NCBI GenBank assembly: GCA_034359265.1 | Contig: CP136890.1 | Location: 101,147,501 to 101,211,500, forward strand | Source: Canna indica | Lineage: Eukaryota > Streptophyta > Magnoliopsida > Zingiberales > Cannaceae | Length of the DNA: 64,000 nucleotides | Direction: 5' to 3' | Shown here: positions 34,321 to 47,247 of the stretch, piece by piece | How positions within the stretch are numbered: position 1 is the stretch's first letter | Layout: every line of letters begins with the position of its first letter | Program-made: the position numbers and the translations under genes | Notes under the pieces: model-generated | The model's input: the letters and a program-made list of their open reading frames with translations, nothing else | Database searches by the model: none | What the model was told of the DNA's origin: nothing

Positions 34321-37300
34321 TCAAGGTTTCCGGCTTGACTTCTTTGTTGGAAGAACCAAACCAAGCTCCCTGCATTGTTGCTCATCAGGTTTCAAGCTTT
34401 TAGGCACCGCACCAAACGCGCGTCGTGCAGCCTCGATTCCGGAAATCTTTTGATGCAAGCATGCCGAAGCATCCTCCATGTTCTTCCTTGGTTTCCGAGA
34501 CTTCAAAGATGACGAGGACGATGATGATGAAATGGAATGCTTAAATGAAGGATCTTTCTCTGGATAAACCTGATTTAACTCGGCGGCATTCAGAAATCTT
34601 TCAGTTGCTGCTTCCCAAGACAGTTCGTGCATTAGATGATCGGACAACGGAGAAGGCTTTTCGGCTAAAGCTTTTAGAGTCAACTTCACAAATTCATACT
34701 CATCATTGTAAATGTAGCAATTGGGAAATTGCTTGAAGAATTCATTTGAAGGGTGATTGGCGCAAATAACAATTTTCCCCATTGCAAGTGCCTCTGCTGT
34801 GGTTGTACAGACCACATCTGTTGTGCTCGGATTCAAAAACACCTTATAGCTGATCAAACAAAAAGAAGTCCCAGTATCAATAGCAATAAACTCAACTTTA
34901 ATTTTAGTGAATATAGCTTGGTCCTTACTCGTGGAATGGTGGGTCTGCATGATCACAACCAGGGTAAACTCTTACTGCCAAACTCAAACTTTTAGCAGCT
35001 TGCTGAACTTGATCTGAGTCTTCTCCGCTCCCATATAGATCAACTTTAATATCAGATAACTCTTCTTCGTATTTAGAGAGTAAATGTAGGAGCTCTTTGT
35101 AGCCTTTACTCCACACCATTTTTCCAATGTAATAGGCATCCTTCGTGAAGGCTAGCTCACCTTTCTGGAGCTGTGCAAACTTTGCCTTGCCTATTTCAAG
35201 AAACTTTGGGTTGACACCATGAACATTGCAGACGACAGATCTGGGGAAATCTTGGGTAGCAGCTGACAATCTGATAACCTGTAATTATTCATATAGTTGT
35301 CAAATGCAAGGTGCTTTAAGACGACAAAGTTAAAGTGTTGCCTGAGTAACTACGACCTCGTACAAGCAAAGCAATACACTTTATAAAGATATATTTTAGG
35401 CTAAACAAAATTACTTTTTTGAGAGAAGACTATATAATTACTAAATGTCATCAAACAACAGTTTTTATATCATCACATGCATATGATTACCATGTCATAC
35501 TAAATCAATACATGACTTTTAGATTGTAACAATTAAGAATAAAAAATCAATAAATACCAACAATACCAAATCACACTTGGCCTGTAAATCAAAACGTGAA
35601 TTCTAAAATCTAATCATCACAATAAAAAATGACTAATGATAATGTCATATCCAAAGTAATAAAAAAGAATCTAGCAAATGTTACAAAATCTTGCAATTTC
35701 CTTGGTATGAACTAATTGAACAAAGAATGCAGTGTCCTACACTAGTACTTTGCTTGATTAGGATTAAATTATCACTGGTTGCAAAATCCAAATAGTATGG
35801 TAATTGGCCAGATCAGCAGCTGGAATGCATAGATCAGAATTGGTAAAGAATCGTATAAAAATGACAAGAGGATAAAAAAATTAAAATAATCATGCAGATT
35901 TTTTTTTCTTCTTTTATTCTTTCATATTTGCATGATATCTTCAATTTGAACTTCAAACCTGAAACAATGGCAACTTGAAACCTAGGACTTAATAGGGGAC
36001 AAGACCCCTTGATTAATGAACAAGCTGAAGAGGAAGAAGAGTGATGAAAAAGATGTTTAAATGTGAGAACAGCTTATTGGAGAATGGCGATACAACAAAA
36101 ACATATTGCAAAAAGAAAAAATGATATTTAGATGTCCCCCCTTCATGATCAAGTCAGAGTTAACTTGAACGTGGACTCTCGAGAGAAGAGTTTGCATGTG
36201 GTGAGTGACACTATGAAGATACTAGCTGATAAGAGTTTTTTTTAAGCAAGGGAGAAGAAGGAAGAAGAAGAATTTTAGAGAGAAGAGAAGAGGTAAGGAT
36301 ATATTTGAGAGATTACATAACCCTGATCCTAGATATGGTAGTTGAAAGAGATGAGGCTAACAGTATTGCAGAAGTACTCTAGCAACACAGTAGTGGCAAA
36401 TGAAGAAGAGAAGAAAGAAAAAAAGAAAGGTTAAAAGCAAGGGGCAATGACTAGGGTTTCACCTGCTTTGGTACAATGTGAAATGATAAAAGAGAGAAAC
36501 TTTACTATCAACCTAACCCTGCCCTTCAATATATAGTTGAGGAGGAGGTACAAAATAGTAGAAAAAAGAAAACAACAAACCCCATTTATCTCCACACTTA
36601 TCTCCATTTTATCCATATGAAGATAAAATGTTTATTTATACCTTAATATCCTCTAACAACAGACAAATGCAGAGATGTCTAGAAAATTACCTTGTGGCAG
36701 TAGATACGAGCAACCCAAGTATTGGCATGTTTAACGATAGGAGATAGCAATTTCCCATTCTTCTCCCGCTTAACATACTCCACATAATTCGTGTGAATAA
36801 TACCTATAACTCGGCGGAATTTGGATTTCCACCTGCGACCATGGTGGTACCAATTAAGGTGCTCAGGCTCCTCCAGTACGGCAATATCTGCTTCTTCATC
36901 AGGAATAGTAGTTGTGATGTCTCCAACAGCTAAAATGCTCCTTTTATCAGTTGAAAACTGCACAATAGTAATAACTAATAACCATCTGTGTGTTTCTTTT
37001 TAAAACAGGGAAAAGGCAGAAAATAAGTTCCTGCATAAATCAAGATCATAAGAAATGCAGTAACAAAACAATACTAATGTATCAGCCTATCAGGAATAAG
37101 CAGCTACTCTTGAGTATAGTCATGCATAAGTAAATAAGTAAACAGAATTATATATCTCAGCAGATATATTTTAATCAAAGGTATAAATTATGAGTGGTTT
37201 ACATGATTTCAAGCACCTAAGATGTGCATAATTAAATAATATCCCAGACAGTGCATATGCTTGACATTGACTGATGGAATACAAAGAATAAACATTCAAC

Positions 37301-37640
37301 AATAAGATCAAATTTCTTATTACTATGAAATTTAGGAGTTTTAATCTAATTGTGTTACCTTTGCAGGGTAGAATTTTAAGTTGAATCTTGATTGAAAATC
37401 AATTCTCGCTTCAAGCCAGTGGCGTACATAGCCTTCATGCTCTGATGTTGAATTGAATGTGATGTTGTTTGGGTAAACTAACTCTTGATCCTTGATGGAA
37501 AGCCAAGGGACAACCAACGTAACATCTCTATCACCATCCTTTGCAAGATAAGCAGCACGAAATAAAGGATTAACAGCAGTCCCCGTCATCCATGGAAGAG
37601 TTGCAGTTGTGAATATCGCAATATGCTGCTTTCTAGACAT
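34321..37640 (-). CDS. DGD2: Digalactosyldiacylglycerol synthase 2-like
   Basis: Four coding exons: 37,359-37,640, 36,691-36,957, 34,929-35,278 and 34,321-34,849, giving 475 aa (Arabidopsis DGD2 is about 473). The enzyme transfers galactose from UDP-galactose to monogalactosyldiacylglycerol at the chloroplast outer envelope. DGD2-type enzymes are known to be induced by phosphate shortage. Diagnostic stretches are [20 protein letters not shown] at the N-terminus, [52 protein letters not shown], and the GT4 C-terminal [21 protein letters not shown] serine-rich run ([12 protein letters not shown]) lies in the tail. The start is the first ATG. A 5'-UTR intron is likely between about 37,755 and 38,100. 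The 1.4-kb third intron contains an LTR-like block, and an adjoining exon piece has copies at 2.2-10.4 kb. Confidence 0.95.
36345..36658 (-). repeat. LTR-like block in DGD2 intron
   Basis: It reads TGTTAGAGGATATTAAGG on the minus strand at its right border and is shared with 1905-2202. The left border is uncertain, since similarity fades near 36,340. There is no internal retroelement sequence. It lies 33 bp downstream (in gene direction) of the exon ending at 36,691 without disturbing the splice donor AAG|GTAATT. Confidence 0.45.
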
Positions 37641-38300
37641 TATGTCGTGAAAGCAGTGGATGATCAGGTCTGGAATATTTATCTCGAGTTCAGATCATTA
37701 AAATTTCTAGTTGGAGAAACACGTGCTGCGATATAAGCTCTTGGATGCCAGACCTGAAATCATTACAACTTATCATAAAAAGAACAAAATAATATCATGG
37801 TGTTCTAATTGACATCTTTGTCAATAGGGCATGACAACCATATTTCAAATCTGGTGCTCTAATGATCACGAATTTAACCAGCGAAGGAATCAGCAAAAGA
37901 AGAACGCTGATTGTTCGAGGAACCCGATTCAGGAAGCCCATTATACCCCAGGAGAAATTAACAAACTAAAATGGAGTAATTTAAATCCCTAAAAATTCGT
38001 ATTTTCTTTGTTATTCCAGGTCGGAAATATATCAGCGAAACAATAAGATGAGAGGAAACCATTAACAGAGCCAGAGAAGGAAGATACCTCATTACCTCTG
38101 GACAAAGGAATTAACCCTAGCCTGAATATCTCCTTGCCTCGCGAGCAAGGGGAATGAAAGGGAGAGGAAGACCGGAAGAGCAGATGGAGGTGAAGAGAGA
38201 ATAGGGGAAGAAACACCCCGCGCAGCGCAGGGAGGAGAAGACGCGAAGCAGAAGCAAGGGCTCTTTCGTCCTACGGTTACCCAATTTGCTATTGATGGCC
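37641..38300 (-). promoter_or_regulatory. 5' UTR and promoter side of DGD2
   Basis: A minus-strand acceptor (tttcag|gtctgg, about 37,750) and a donor (agag|gtaatgagg, about 38,090-38,100) suggest a 5'-UTR intron, with the leader exon in the GA-rich 38,100-38,270 stretch. No P1BS-type site (GNATATNC) was identified by eye. Confidence 0.4.
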
Positions 38301-39526
38301 TTCCAGATGAGTCTCCAGATGTGCACTAATTTAATTAAAATAAATAAATAAATAAATAAAAGATACAGATTTACTAAAAATTCCATTCGAATATTCCATA
38401 ATAACCTATCAAATCTCTCGCCAAACCTACAGATTTACCAAGCTACCAAATTCATTTATCATCATTGGAATTTAATGGGAGGATAATTTGGAGAGAGTCT
38501 CCATAGTAGAGTCTCCATAACAATTTCTCATCCAAGGCAAAATTCCAAGAGCCATTTTGAATTAAAAAACTAATAATTAAATTCATATCAATTACATATG
38601 ATATCTTCTGTTATTATACATTTATTGTGAATTTTATCATGTTATGGTAAGCAATGAAATAATTAATCTGACCGCGAACATTAAAGTGAAACATTTCTTT
38701 AGCTAAGTTATGAGCAAGTACAGGTGTTTTACAATGTTTACTGTCACCAGAAAAGCTTCTTATCTGCAAGAATTTTTTTAAAAATTGATCTAAAATTAAA
38801 GAAACTAAAAAAAATTAAATCGGCTGAAATTTCTGATTTTTGCAATTTATTTTAGTTTTTTAAAATTTTATATATATAACGAAAATAGTTTTTTAGTCCC
38901 ACATCGGTTTGATTTTATTTTCTTAATTTTCTTTGACTATTATACATACTCTTTTCTAATTAATCCTATATTGATTATTTTTTATAAACTACCTTAACTA
39001 TTACAAATACATCTTTAAACTTAAAATTTTTCAATCATAATTCATCTAATTCTGTAAACTTTTTAGAAGATTGTAAAATACAAATAATCATATGATATAG
39101 TTATATTATAATAATATTATACTTTTATATTATAATATTTACAAGAGTCGAAATTTTAATTTTGACACTTATTATGATACTGACGCCAATAATAAAAGTC
39201 GGTATCCAAATTTATGTTAATTCATAAATATGGGATATTCATTTTTATTTTAAATATACTTTCATTTACTCACTTTTAACTGAAGTGAGAATATTTATAA
39301 CAACTAAAGTATATTTAAAATAAACTGAGTCTATCTAAAGTCGCAATCGTGTGTGTGCGCATGTAAATTTGATTTTTAGCTCGTATAAGATATAGTTTAA
39401 TTACATTTTCTCTTTTTTAAACTATTAAGGACAAGAAACACCATCATTTCCCGTAGACCAATTGCAATTCATTCCATGCACTAGATTTTCGTGGCATTCA
39501 TTTGGAAATTAATGTGTCGAGTTTTT
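38301..39526. other. AT-rich spacer
   Basis: No gene recognised. It contains gtcccacatcg at about 38,897, discussed under rejected observations. Confidence 0.4.
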
Positions 39527-42500
39527 TCAGGTTGATAATTCTTTTATTTTACAATAAATGGCGTACAAATTAATGTGTGCCCTAGGATTCTCCCTCTGCA
39601 AAAGTTCCACGATGCCCAACTCCAGCTCCCTTGTTTCTCTCATCAGCCCCTTCATGCAAAACCCAATTGTTGCCAAGCACAGTACTAATTTGCTCTTTGA
39701 GTACTCATCCCCACCAGTACCCCCACTCGCATCGAGCTCTTCGACCACTTCCCTCGAGTGTTGAAGAAAAGAAGAAACCATCTTCTCGCATTCCTCTTCA
39801 TCGGCGCCGAGAGCTCCGTAAACCTCGAGCGTCTTGCCATTCTCAACATCCGTCGATGTTTTCCTTCTCCATTCTTTATCTAGTCTCTCTAATGATTTCA
39901 CTTCAATCACCTCCGCGAACGACCTGGTCGAAGAGCCGATTACCTTCTTGAGTTGCCCCAAATGCTCCCCATGGCGAGCATCTGATCCAAGCTCACGTGA
40001 ATGTTCTGCAGCCACGAGAGCCATGCATTTGGCCAACAAGTGCAGCAGCTCCGCCATCTTAGACATGGAGGATGAGAGCTTATCATAGGATGCAACCGGA
40101 AAAGGCAAGAACCAGAAGTTTGGCTCAGCCTCAGCCTCTCGTATGTACTTCTTTAGCGCATTCAACCGCTGTCTTAGAGTCATCTCTTTCGCTCTCAGCG
40201 CCGCAGACGAGGTGCTCGGAGCTAGTGACTCCATGAACTCGTTAAGCATTCTAAGGCTATGGGAGAGGCTTTCTCTGGCAAGAGTCGAAGCGCGGACCGG
40301 CTGAAGCAGGAGTTCAACGGCCACCATGCTTGATAAACCTATGAAGGTCTCGGTGAGCCTGGCAATGACGAAGGCAGAAGGAGGGCCGTAATCTCTCCTG
40401 CCCAAGATTAGTATTCCCGAGATGACGGCCGCGGTTCCGCCGGCAGGGCCATACATCCGGCTGCGCTGTAGAAAGCTTGTCAGCATGATCCATGGAACGA
40501 GGACGAGAAATCTAAGCTCCATTAGATTCTGCGAAATCAACGCTCCCAGGACGCCGTAAATGGAACCCACAGCAGTTCCTTGCGCCCTCAGGTTTGCTAA
40601 CTTAAAGGTGGACTCTCTCCATGGAGCGATCGTGGTGGCGACCGTCAAGCCGGCCCAGAAGGCGTTTTCTTTGCTGAACAGGAGACCCAAGAAGACGGCC
40701 AAACCTAGCGAGAGCGAGCACTTCAATGCCACGACTAGTCTCTCGCGGCGGAAGCTCACACACGACGGCATGCTGATTAAGCTTCGTTTTGTAGTGGGCT
40801 CTTCGTCTTTGCATGAGTTCTCCGCCTGTTCTGTTGTCGGCATGATCTTATTCTCTTGCCCGGCTTCAAGTGATGGCGGAGTAAGGGATTGGTGGTGGAG
40901 GTGGAACAGGCAGAAGAGGAAGAAGAAAGCAGGAAGGTGCTTGGGGTCTTGAGGCGGAAGGATAAGGGGTTGAAGAGCGTTGTCTGCAGCCTCCCATTTG
41001 TCTATCAAGTAATTGTTCTGTATCAGTGAGAGGCTTGTGAGGTTTCTTAGGCTCATCATGTCGCGTTTAAACTGCTGGTCTAGAAAATTGCCAGGCATTG
41101 CTGTCATGGAAGATAAAGCCATTTCCATCCCCTCCAAGGCTGCTTCAATTGCCTGCAACTCTTCAGATGGCTCTGTTGAAGGTGTTGATAATAACTTGAG
41201 AGGATTTCTCTCCCAATTTTGGTTTGCCTGTTCCACCACAGAAAGAAATATTATTAACCAAAATGATAAAATTACCTCAAAAACTGTAGTAAATGCCAAT
41301 AATAAATTGCAGAAAATGCACTTCTTAATTCGCCAAAAAGCTAAAATGAATTAATTAATTAAATTATATGTGATCAGCTTCTTATATATGGCTTGATAAG
41401 TGTACTACTGAGCAATCTAATCTAATAGAACCCGGAAGAAAATATTAGAGTGCACTACCCACGTATGGTGCATCTCTATTGCATGGGTGCAATAAATAGA
41501 TATAGGCCCTCTTTTCAGAATGTGCTAGTTAATTTTCCAAAGCACTTTGAAGGGAAAAAAAAATAGTGTTTGATAAATGCAAGAATATATTTATCCTTTA
41601 GTGCATTTAAGAATATAAGTTCAGTCACTATCATGCAGTTAAATGACAAAATATAATACTAAAATGAAAGAAAAACATATATATATATATAATTGTGTGG
41701 CCGCAAGCTAAAGAAAGACATGAAAAGAATCTTACTTGCTTGAGTTTAATGTTCCGAAGTACTTTAGTGCTTGCTGATGTTAAGCTTCTAAGTTGCGAGA
41801 TTACTGTAGCCTTGCAGGATTTATCATCCGCAAAAAAAGCATTCACCAATAGCCTCAGCCTCTCAATAACCATCTGCTTGTATGCCTTACTCTGCTTGCT
41901 AATCTACAGTCATAAACTATTCAATTAGTTTCAATGAACATTAATTAAGTGGCAGAAAAATATACATAAAAAATAGTGCAACTTAACACAAGTACCTCAT
42001 AGCGTGCCAGCCGTGGATAAGGAAACAGCGAGGCAACAAGAGAAGCCGCCACCCCCAAGGCGGTGCTCGCTGCTACATGTACAGGATGCAACATGGCTTC
42101 CGGATGGCCAAAATGGATGACCTGGTTCGATGTCGCAACGTAGATGATGATTATTTGCCCCAGCGCAATGCGCTTCGTCACCAGGCTCGTCGCCTCCGGC
42201 AGCGCGACGACGAAGGCGCTGAGGCTCACCGTCAACGTCGTGCTGGCCACCGAGAAGCCTTTGCCCGGCGTCAGCACCAAGGTCAGCATCGCCGGCACGG
42301 CGCCGAGAAGCGTCGCGCAGAGCGCACTCGCAATGCCGTGCACCGAGTCTCCGAGCGTGGCCTCGCCGACGACGAGCACCGCGGTGACGTAGGAGAAAGC
42401 CGGGTAGGTCACGAAGCTTCGAAGGCCGGCGGGGCCGTAAACGGTGGCGACTCCGATCAAGACGCAGGCCAATGCGGCGCGGAGCGCGAACCCGATACGG

Positions 42501-42658
42501 GAGCGCCATAGGGAGCAACTGTGCTCTAGTGGCCGAAGTGATGCAGGAAGGCTCATGGCGGAGGAAGTGATAACTTTGTTCTTGCTCTGCATGGAGTTGC
42601 CAGGGATGGATGAGGGCACACGTCTTATAGCTGGACGATTGTAGCGAGACGACAACAT
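39527..42658 (-). CDS. FUSC-family membrane protein (aromatic-acid exporter-like)
   Basis: Three coding exons: 41,996-42,658, 41,736-41,903 and 39,527-41,227, all phase 0, giving 843 aa. The protein resembles plant proteins annotated as p-hydroxybenzoic acid efflux pump subunits (FUSC/ArAE superfamily). It has two clusters of membrane segments. The first is at residues about 55-215 (FALRAALACVLIGVATVYG, YVTAVLVVGEATLGD, LGAVPAMLTLVL). The second is in exon 3 (VALKCSLSLGLAVFLGLLF, FWAGLTVATTIAPWRESTF, GSIYGVLGALI). Each is followed by a long soluble helical region. The duplicated half-and-half layout is usual for the family. The substrate in plants is not known to me, so the efflux role is by family only. 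Exon 1 is very GC-rich. Confidence 0.85.
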
Positions 42659-45535
42659 TGACTTGGGACCCTGATGTTTTTTTTCTTATTTAATAGTTTA
42701 TAGTGCACAGTACAACGAAAGCTTGACACGAGATGAGTGAAAGGTGGTGGATGCCATGGCGGAAGTGGCCATTGTTACAGGTGCCACTTCCATGGGAAGA
42801 TTGTGGATTTTGATGTCACGTTGATGGTGTGGGTTGAGATGGTGATAGAAATTATAGATGTCAATTTTAATTAGCAGGAAGAAAACAGCGCTATAAGTCC
42901 CTGCCGGGCTCGTTCTTGTGGCTGGTAGGTGACTGATTTGTGACTCCAAGTACAAAACAAGGACCGATATATGATATGATGGAAAGCACAGGGGCCGCAC
43001 TGACGCCAGCAAATGCATTTAGCTAGAGTTCTCTTAGATTCTATCTAATAGGAAAGCTGCTATAGCTGCTGGGACAAGCCAAGGATGTGGCGACGTGGCC
43101 TTATTTGTGCTCTCACAAAATTGTGAGCATATTTTTATTATTATTAATGATAATAATTCTTAGATTAAATAAATTATAATTATCGAAGAGAATTTTTCAA
43201 TTTCCGTACGTAATTACTGACAGCAGCGTATATACTAGTGACAACACACAACGAAATCATACTAAATATGGGTGGATACAATTACGATCATGCAAAAGCA
43301 CAACTGCACAAGGGATCTCAAGAACGGAAAAAACTTCCATAGTCCCTCCTGTTAGTGAACCTAAATTTATTAACATTGAACCTAGAATTATTAATATTGA
43401 ACCTAAAGTGAAAAATACTAGGTTGATTCGTTTGCAACATAGATTCACTATTACTTTAGGTTCAATATAAATTATACTAGATTCAATGTTAGTAAACCTA
43501 AAAATTTTATGGAGCCCGGCTCCAGTTGAGCTCTCTCAAGAACTGCCACAGTGCCAAGTGAATAATCTACCCGCGGAGTAATGCACAAGGCATCAGGATT
43601 CTGTGCATGTCAAGTTTCCACGTACATATATAATGTCTCCCGTTTATACTGAAGAGGCGTTTGCCTCGGTGCATATAATTATAAGCATGCATGCGCAAAC
43701 GTCAGCTGGCCCCCTCCGCGATATATATATATATAGGAGTCCACGAATCTAGATTTACTCGGCTAATTAATTAACTATTATTTCCACGTAACTTGATTCC
43801 AATTAATCCGAAGTTTAGTAAGGAGTAAGGAAGATGATCTCACGATTCTCATCCTCTGAATAAAAAGAGGAAAGCTGATCAGTTTAATTAATTGGCCGCA
43901 GTCAGGTAATTTGCTAGTATCAGAAATAAAGCTAAAGGAGGGTGAGAAGTCGAGTGGCGTCTGCTTTTGGAATTTTGGTTCCTCCCACTTATGTTCCCTG
44001 CGACCCATGAGGGCAGGGAAAGGTCAGGCGAGGGGCATTCCTACCTAATTCAATACCTCCCCGTAGTTGCTCCAGTTAGTTAAAAGAGACCAGCTGTGTT
44101 GCTCCCACAGGATACATCTCACTTCTCAGCCAAGATTGTCACTAATTAGTGCGAGAGCTAAAAGTCGAGGGTTGTCTCTCCCGCATAGCCAAGAGTTACA
44201 CTACAGGCTCTGTGGGTGGAGAGGAGAGCACTATTAGGTTGATGTATACCCCACGTACGTCTCCAGATCTTGGATCAGCTGTTCTAGCTATCATGCGTGG
44301 ACTGGAGAAATATGAACATGAAGCAAGCGAGAAACTCCACTCTGGATGAATGCTGAGATTTTTGTCAGCATGTTCAATTCATTTGGTGCGGTCCTATGCA
44401 TGATTTCCATGTTGGGAGTTCTTATGGAGGAGAAAGTTGGAGGGCGTCAGCTGCGACGTTGACAATGGCGAGGATGTGGAATTGCAGCAATAGAGGGTGG
44501 TTTTGTTAGTTTATGTAGTATACTTGAGGTGGAGGATGACAAGGAAACAATGGAGGATGTAGACTTTTGAGCCACTAGAAATATATATACCAATATAGAT
44601 ATATAGCTAGCAACTCATTTTTGACTGTTCATCTTTGAATATCTGAGGAATAAGTGCAGAAGATAGAAGATAGTTGGTGATAAAGCAAACATATTTTTGC
44701 ATTGGGTAATTAAGGTTTAAGGTTTTTTTTTTCTTTCAAAATGTAACTATATAGGAAGTTTGACATGTGTTAATTATGATCATATATACTTACTACGCAA
44801 TATTATGATCATATATTTGGATAAAAAATTGATCTTCAGTCAAATAAAATATTATGATCATATATATACTTACTACGCAATGAGGTATATTCACTATATT
44901 AGCATGTATACTCAGTTGTGAGGCGATGTAGGCGCATCGTTGATGACGTCGGGGCCTCCATATCGCAACATGTTAGTTAATTAATATAGTTGTGATATAA
45001 TTACAATAGAGCATATTAATTAAATTTATAATTATTATGTTAATTAAAATGAATCTTTTATTTTAACAATATATATATATAATATTGTCTTGTATAATAA
45101 AGCGAACAAGAAATTAAATAGTACAAAGAATAATTTCGTCAAATTATCTTATTATGTGTTGTGATAATACGAAACAAATGAATGATAATACTAAATTTGA
45201 TGTTCAATATCATGCAAAATGAACATGAGATTATTTCTTATACAACTTTATATCGTAATAAAAAAATACACAATGGGCAAGGCATAGTAATCAAAATTGC
45301 ATCACGTGGACTCGTTCGAGCCTAAATCAATTATGGATCCAATTGAATCAACATTAATTTTGAATCATATAGTTTTGGCCCAAACTGAGACTCGGTTGGA
45401 GTTATTAAAAACATGACCTAATCAAGTCAAATTGGATGGTTTTGATTGAATAAAGTTCACACCAACGATCAAATTAAATTTATACAAGTTTTACGTTCAA
45501 ATAAAATTTTAATTAGTTGAGACACATTAAGTAGA
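42659..45535. other. Spacer upstream of FUSC gene
   Basis: No gene supported. It contains a foldback at about 43,340-43,520 and a short direct repeat, tatgatcatatatacttactac, near 44,776 and 44,852. An open frame at 44,149-44,349 has no recognisable domain. Confidence 0.4.
43340..43520. repeat. AT-rich foldback, MITE-like
   Basis: The left side (gttagtgaacctaaat..attgaacctaaagtg) and the right side (ctttaggttcaatat..gttagtaaacctaaa) are imperfect inverted copies about 60-70 bp long. No target duplication could be fixed. Confidence 0.45.
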
Positions 45536-45537
45536 AC

Positions 45538-46425
45538 TTAGTCGATCTCCTGAACAAGTGAATTTCTATTACCAATTTAATTATACAGGGTGAATTAATT
45601 ACTATGGTTAATTAAACTTGACGGAATCATATATATATTTCCATGACTTATGAGTTATCAACAATGCCACGTGGCTTGTAAATTGTTGATATGGGATGTG
45701 ATTTTAATGATCTTTGAGTTTTTTATTTTTGATTGCAATTTGCAAGCCACGTTGGATACAGTTTAGAAATTACTTTTGCCCCTCTGAATGTGCAAATCAC
45801 ATGTGCATTCTAACAATAAAACTAACAACATTTTAAGAAAAGGAAAAGAAAAAGAACGAAGAGGGGACAAAAAGAGAGCGGTTCTTGAGAGAAATGTATT
45901 TACCGAGGTGGCAATGGGCCGGGCCCGCCCATGGGCGGAACAGGCCCGGCTCGTCTGGCCCGACATGAGCGGCACACGTGTTGTGTTGGCCTGATCAAAC
46001 CCTGGCTCGAGCCAAACCCAGGCCTGGTTGAGCTGGCTCGACCAATTATATATATATAATTTCGGGCCAGCCTGAGCCCGGCCCAAGCCCGAAGGGGCGG
46101 GCTGGGCCTGCCCCTTGAACAGTCGGATCGTGCCAGGCAGGGCCCATTGCCACATTTAGTATTTACTTCACTATCATTCCAAACGTACACAATGGGAACA
46201 TGATTAATGCAAAATGATATCATAATAGTGGCGTTGCTATTAATTAATGTGTGATGAATCTTCTGAATCGTTTTCAGATCAAATCGTTTAATAGTTGGAA
46301 TTAATCACAATGAGCATAAAGCAATAAGAAAGACACTCCGCGAGAGTAGTCCGCTAATACTTGTGAAGTAGGAGAGCATGCATGCGAGCAAAGAGACAAT
46401 GTATATATAAAGGAAAAATGAAATT
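45538..46425. repeat. Segmental duplicate of 55,373-56,515 (left copy)
   Basis: 45,538-45,765 matches 55,373-55,595 almost base for base (gtcgatctcctgaacaagtg.. through ..tgcaatttgcaagcca). 46,168-46,425 matches 56,280-56,500, the flank just downstream of the small plastid-protein gene. The middle parts differ because a hAT element sits in this copy and unrelated sequence of about 680 bp in the other. Confidence 0.8.
45904..46158. mobile_element. GC-rich hAT-type MITE with perfect 8-bp target duplication
   Basis: The 255-bp element is bounded by GTATTTAC on both sides (45,896-45,903 and 46,159-46,166). The ends are inverted: ggtggcaatgggcc on the left, ggcccattgccac on the right. The interior is rich in GGGCC palindromes. 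It is absent from the corresponding place in the duplicate near 56.28 kb. Confidence 0.75.
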
Positions 46426-46445
46426 TTAGAAAATTGACACGACTC

Positions 46446-46537
46446 ATAATTCTGCAGATATGCTGACTAAAGTACCACCATCAGTCAAATTTGAACATTA
46501 TCTGAAGTTGATAAGATTGATTCAAGGCGCAAGTTAG
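46446..46537 (+). pseudogene. Copia RNase H C-terminal scrap
   Basis: It reads ..NSADMLTKVPPSVKFEHYL.., the usual end of a Copia polyprotein (ADMLTK motif), then stops at tag 46,535-46,537. Upstream frames are closed, so only about 30 codons remain. Confidence 0.65.
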
Positions 46538-47247
46538 TCTTACATGGCTCTTGAAAAAAAAAGAGAAGACTACATCTAATTTAAAATTCATCAAAGGAGA
46601 AAATTATAAGAGTTGAATCATTTTAAAGCGATCAAATATGAAATCAGCCCCGTTGGATAAAAAGAAAATCATCTTCTGGGCTCGGCCCGGCCCAGCTGGG
46701 CCAAGCATGTGGGCCGAGCCCACCAATTTGCACCATGTGCACAAATAGAGCTGCTGCCTCAAATTGTTCATGCAATTCGAGGCAGCACTTCATCGCATGA
46801 TTAAGGCTTTGGATTTTACGCACTTTGACTGGTCAAAGCTCAGTGGGGAGATAAGGATAAATGTTGCGCAGATAAAGATCAAGAAGAGTTGACTTTTGCA
46901 CGCACAGCACGGGCGAATACTTCAAGCCAGAGCCGCCAATCTTGACTTGTTTCGCACGGATGAATGCCACCGCCTCAAATTGATATTTTCTCGGTCAAAT
47001 TAAACAGGGCAGCCGTCCGATTAAAATTCGCAAGCCACCGCCGAAATTTTCTATGATCCTCCCATCGTGTTTGGTTTGGTAAGCTATAGTCACTGTTTCG
47101 CGAGGCGAGTAACCAAACAAAACATTGACTATAACAACTGCCGAAATTTCTCCTGTGACTATATGAACCCGGCAATCACTTCCTATGATCTTCAAAACAG
47201 AGCATTGAGGAAGAGATAAGGATACCAAGGCAGAGAAAAAAAAAGAG
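46538..47247. promoter_or_regulatory. Upstream region of the UGT85-like gene
   Basis: It contains a GGGCC-rich palindromic scrap at about 46,680-46,725. The last 300 bp or so should hold the UGT promoter, with a weak TATA-like ctatatga at about 47,158. Nothing else seen. Confidence 0.3.

Noticed and set aside
38893..38910. gtcccacatcg, identical to the upstream sequence element of plant U snRNA genes
   Set aside because: No TATA box at the expected distance and no U1, U2, U4 or U5-like 5' end follows. The same motif is common in plant transposable elements.
42077..42511. Long open frames opposite and overlapping FUSC exon 1
   Set aside because: The exon is extremely GC-rich, which removes stops in all frames. 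The real frame has clear membrane segments and correct splice phases.
46675..46730. GGGCC-rich palindromic patch as a second GC-rich MITE
   Set aside because: Only about 50 bp, with no inverted termini or target duplication. Probably a scrap of the same family as 45,904-46,158.
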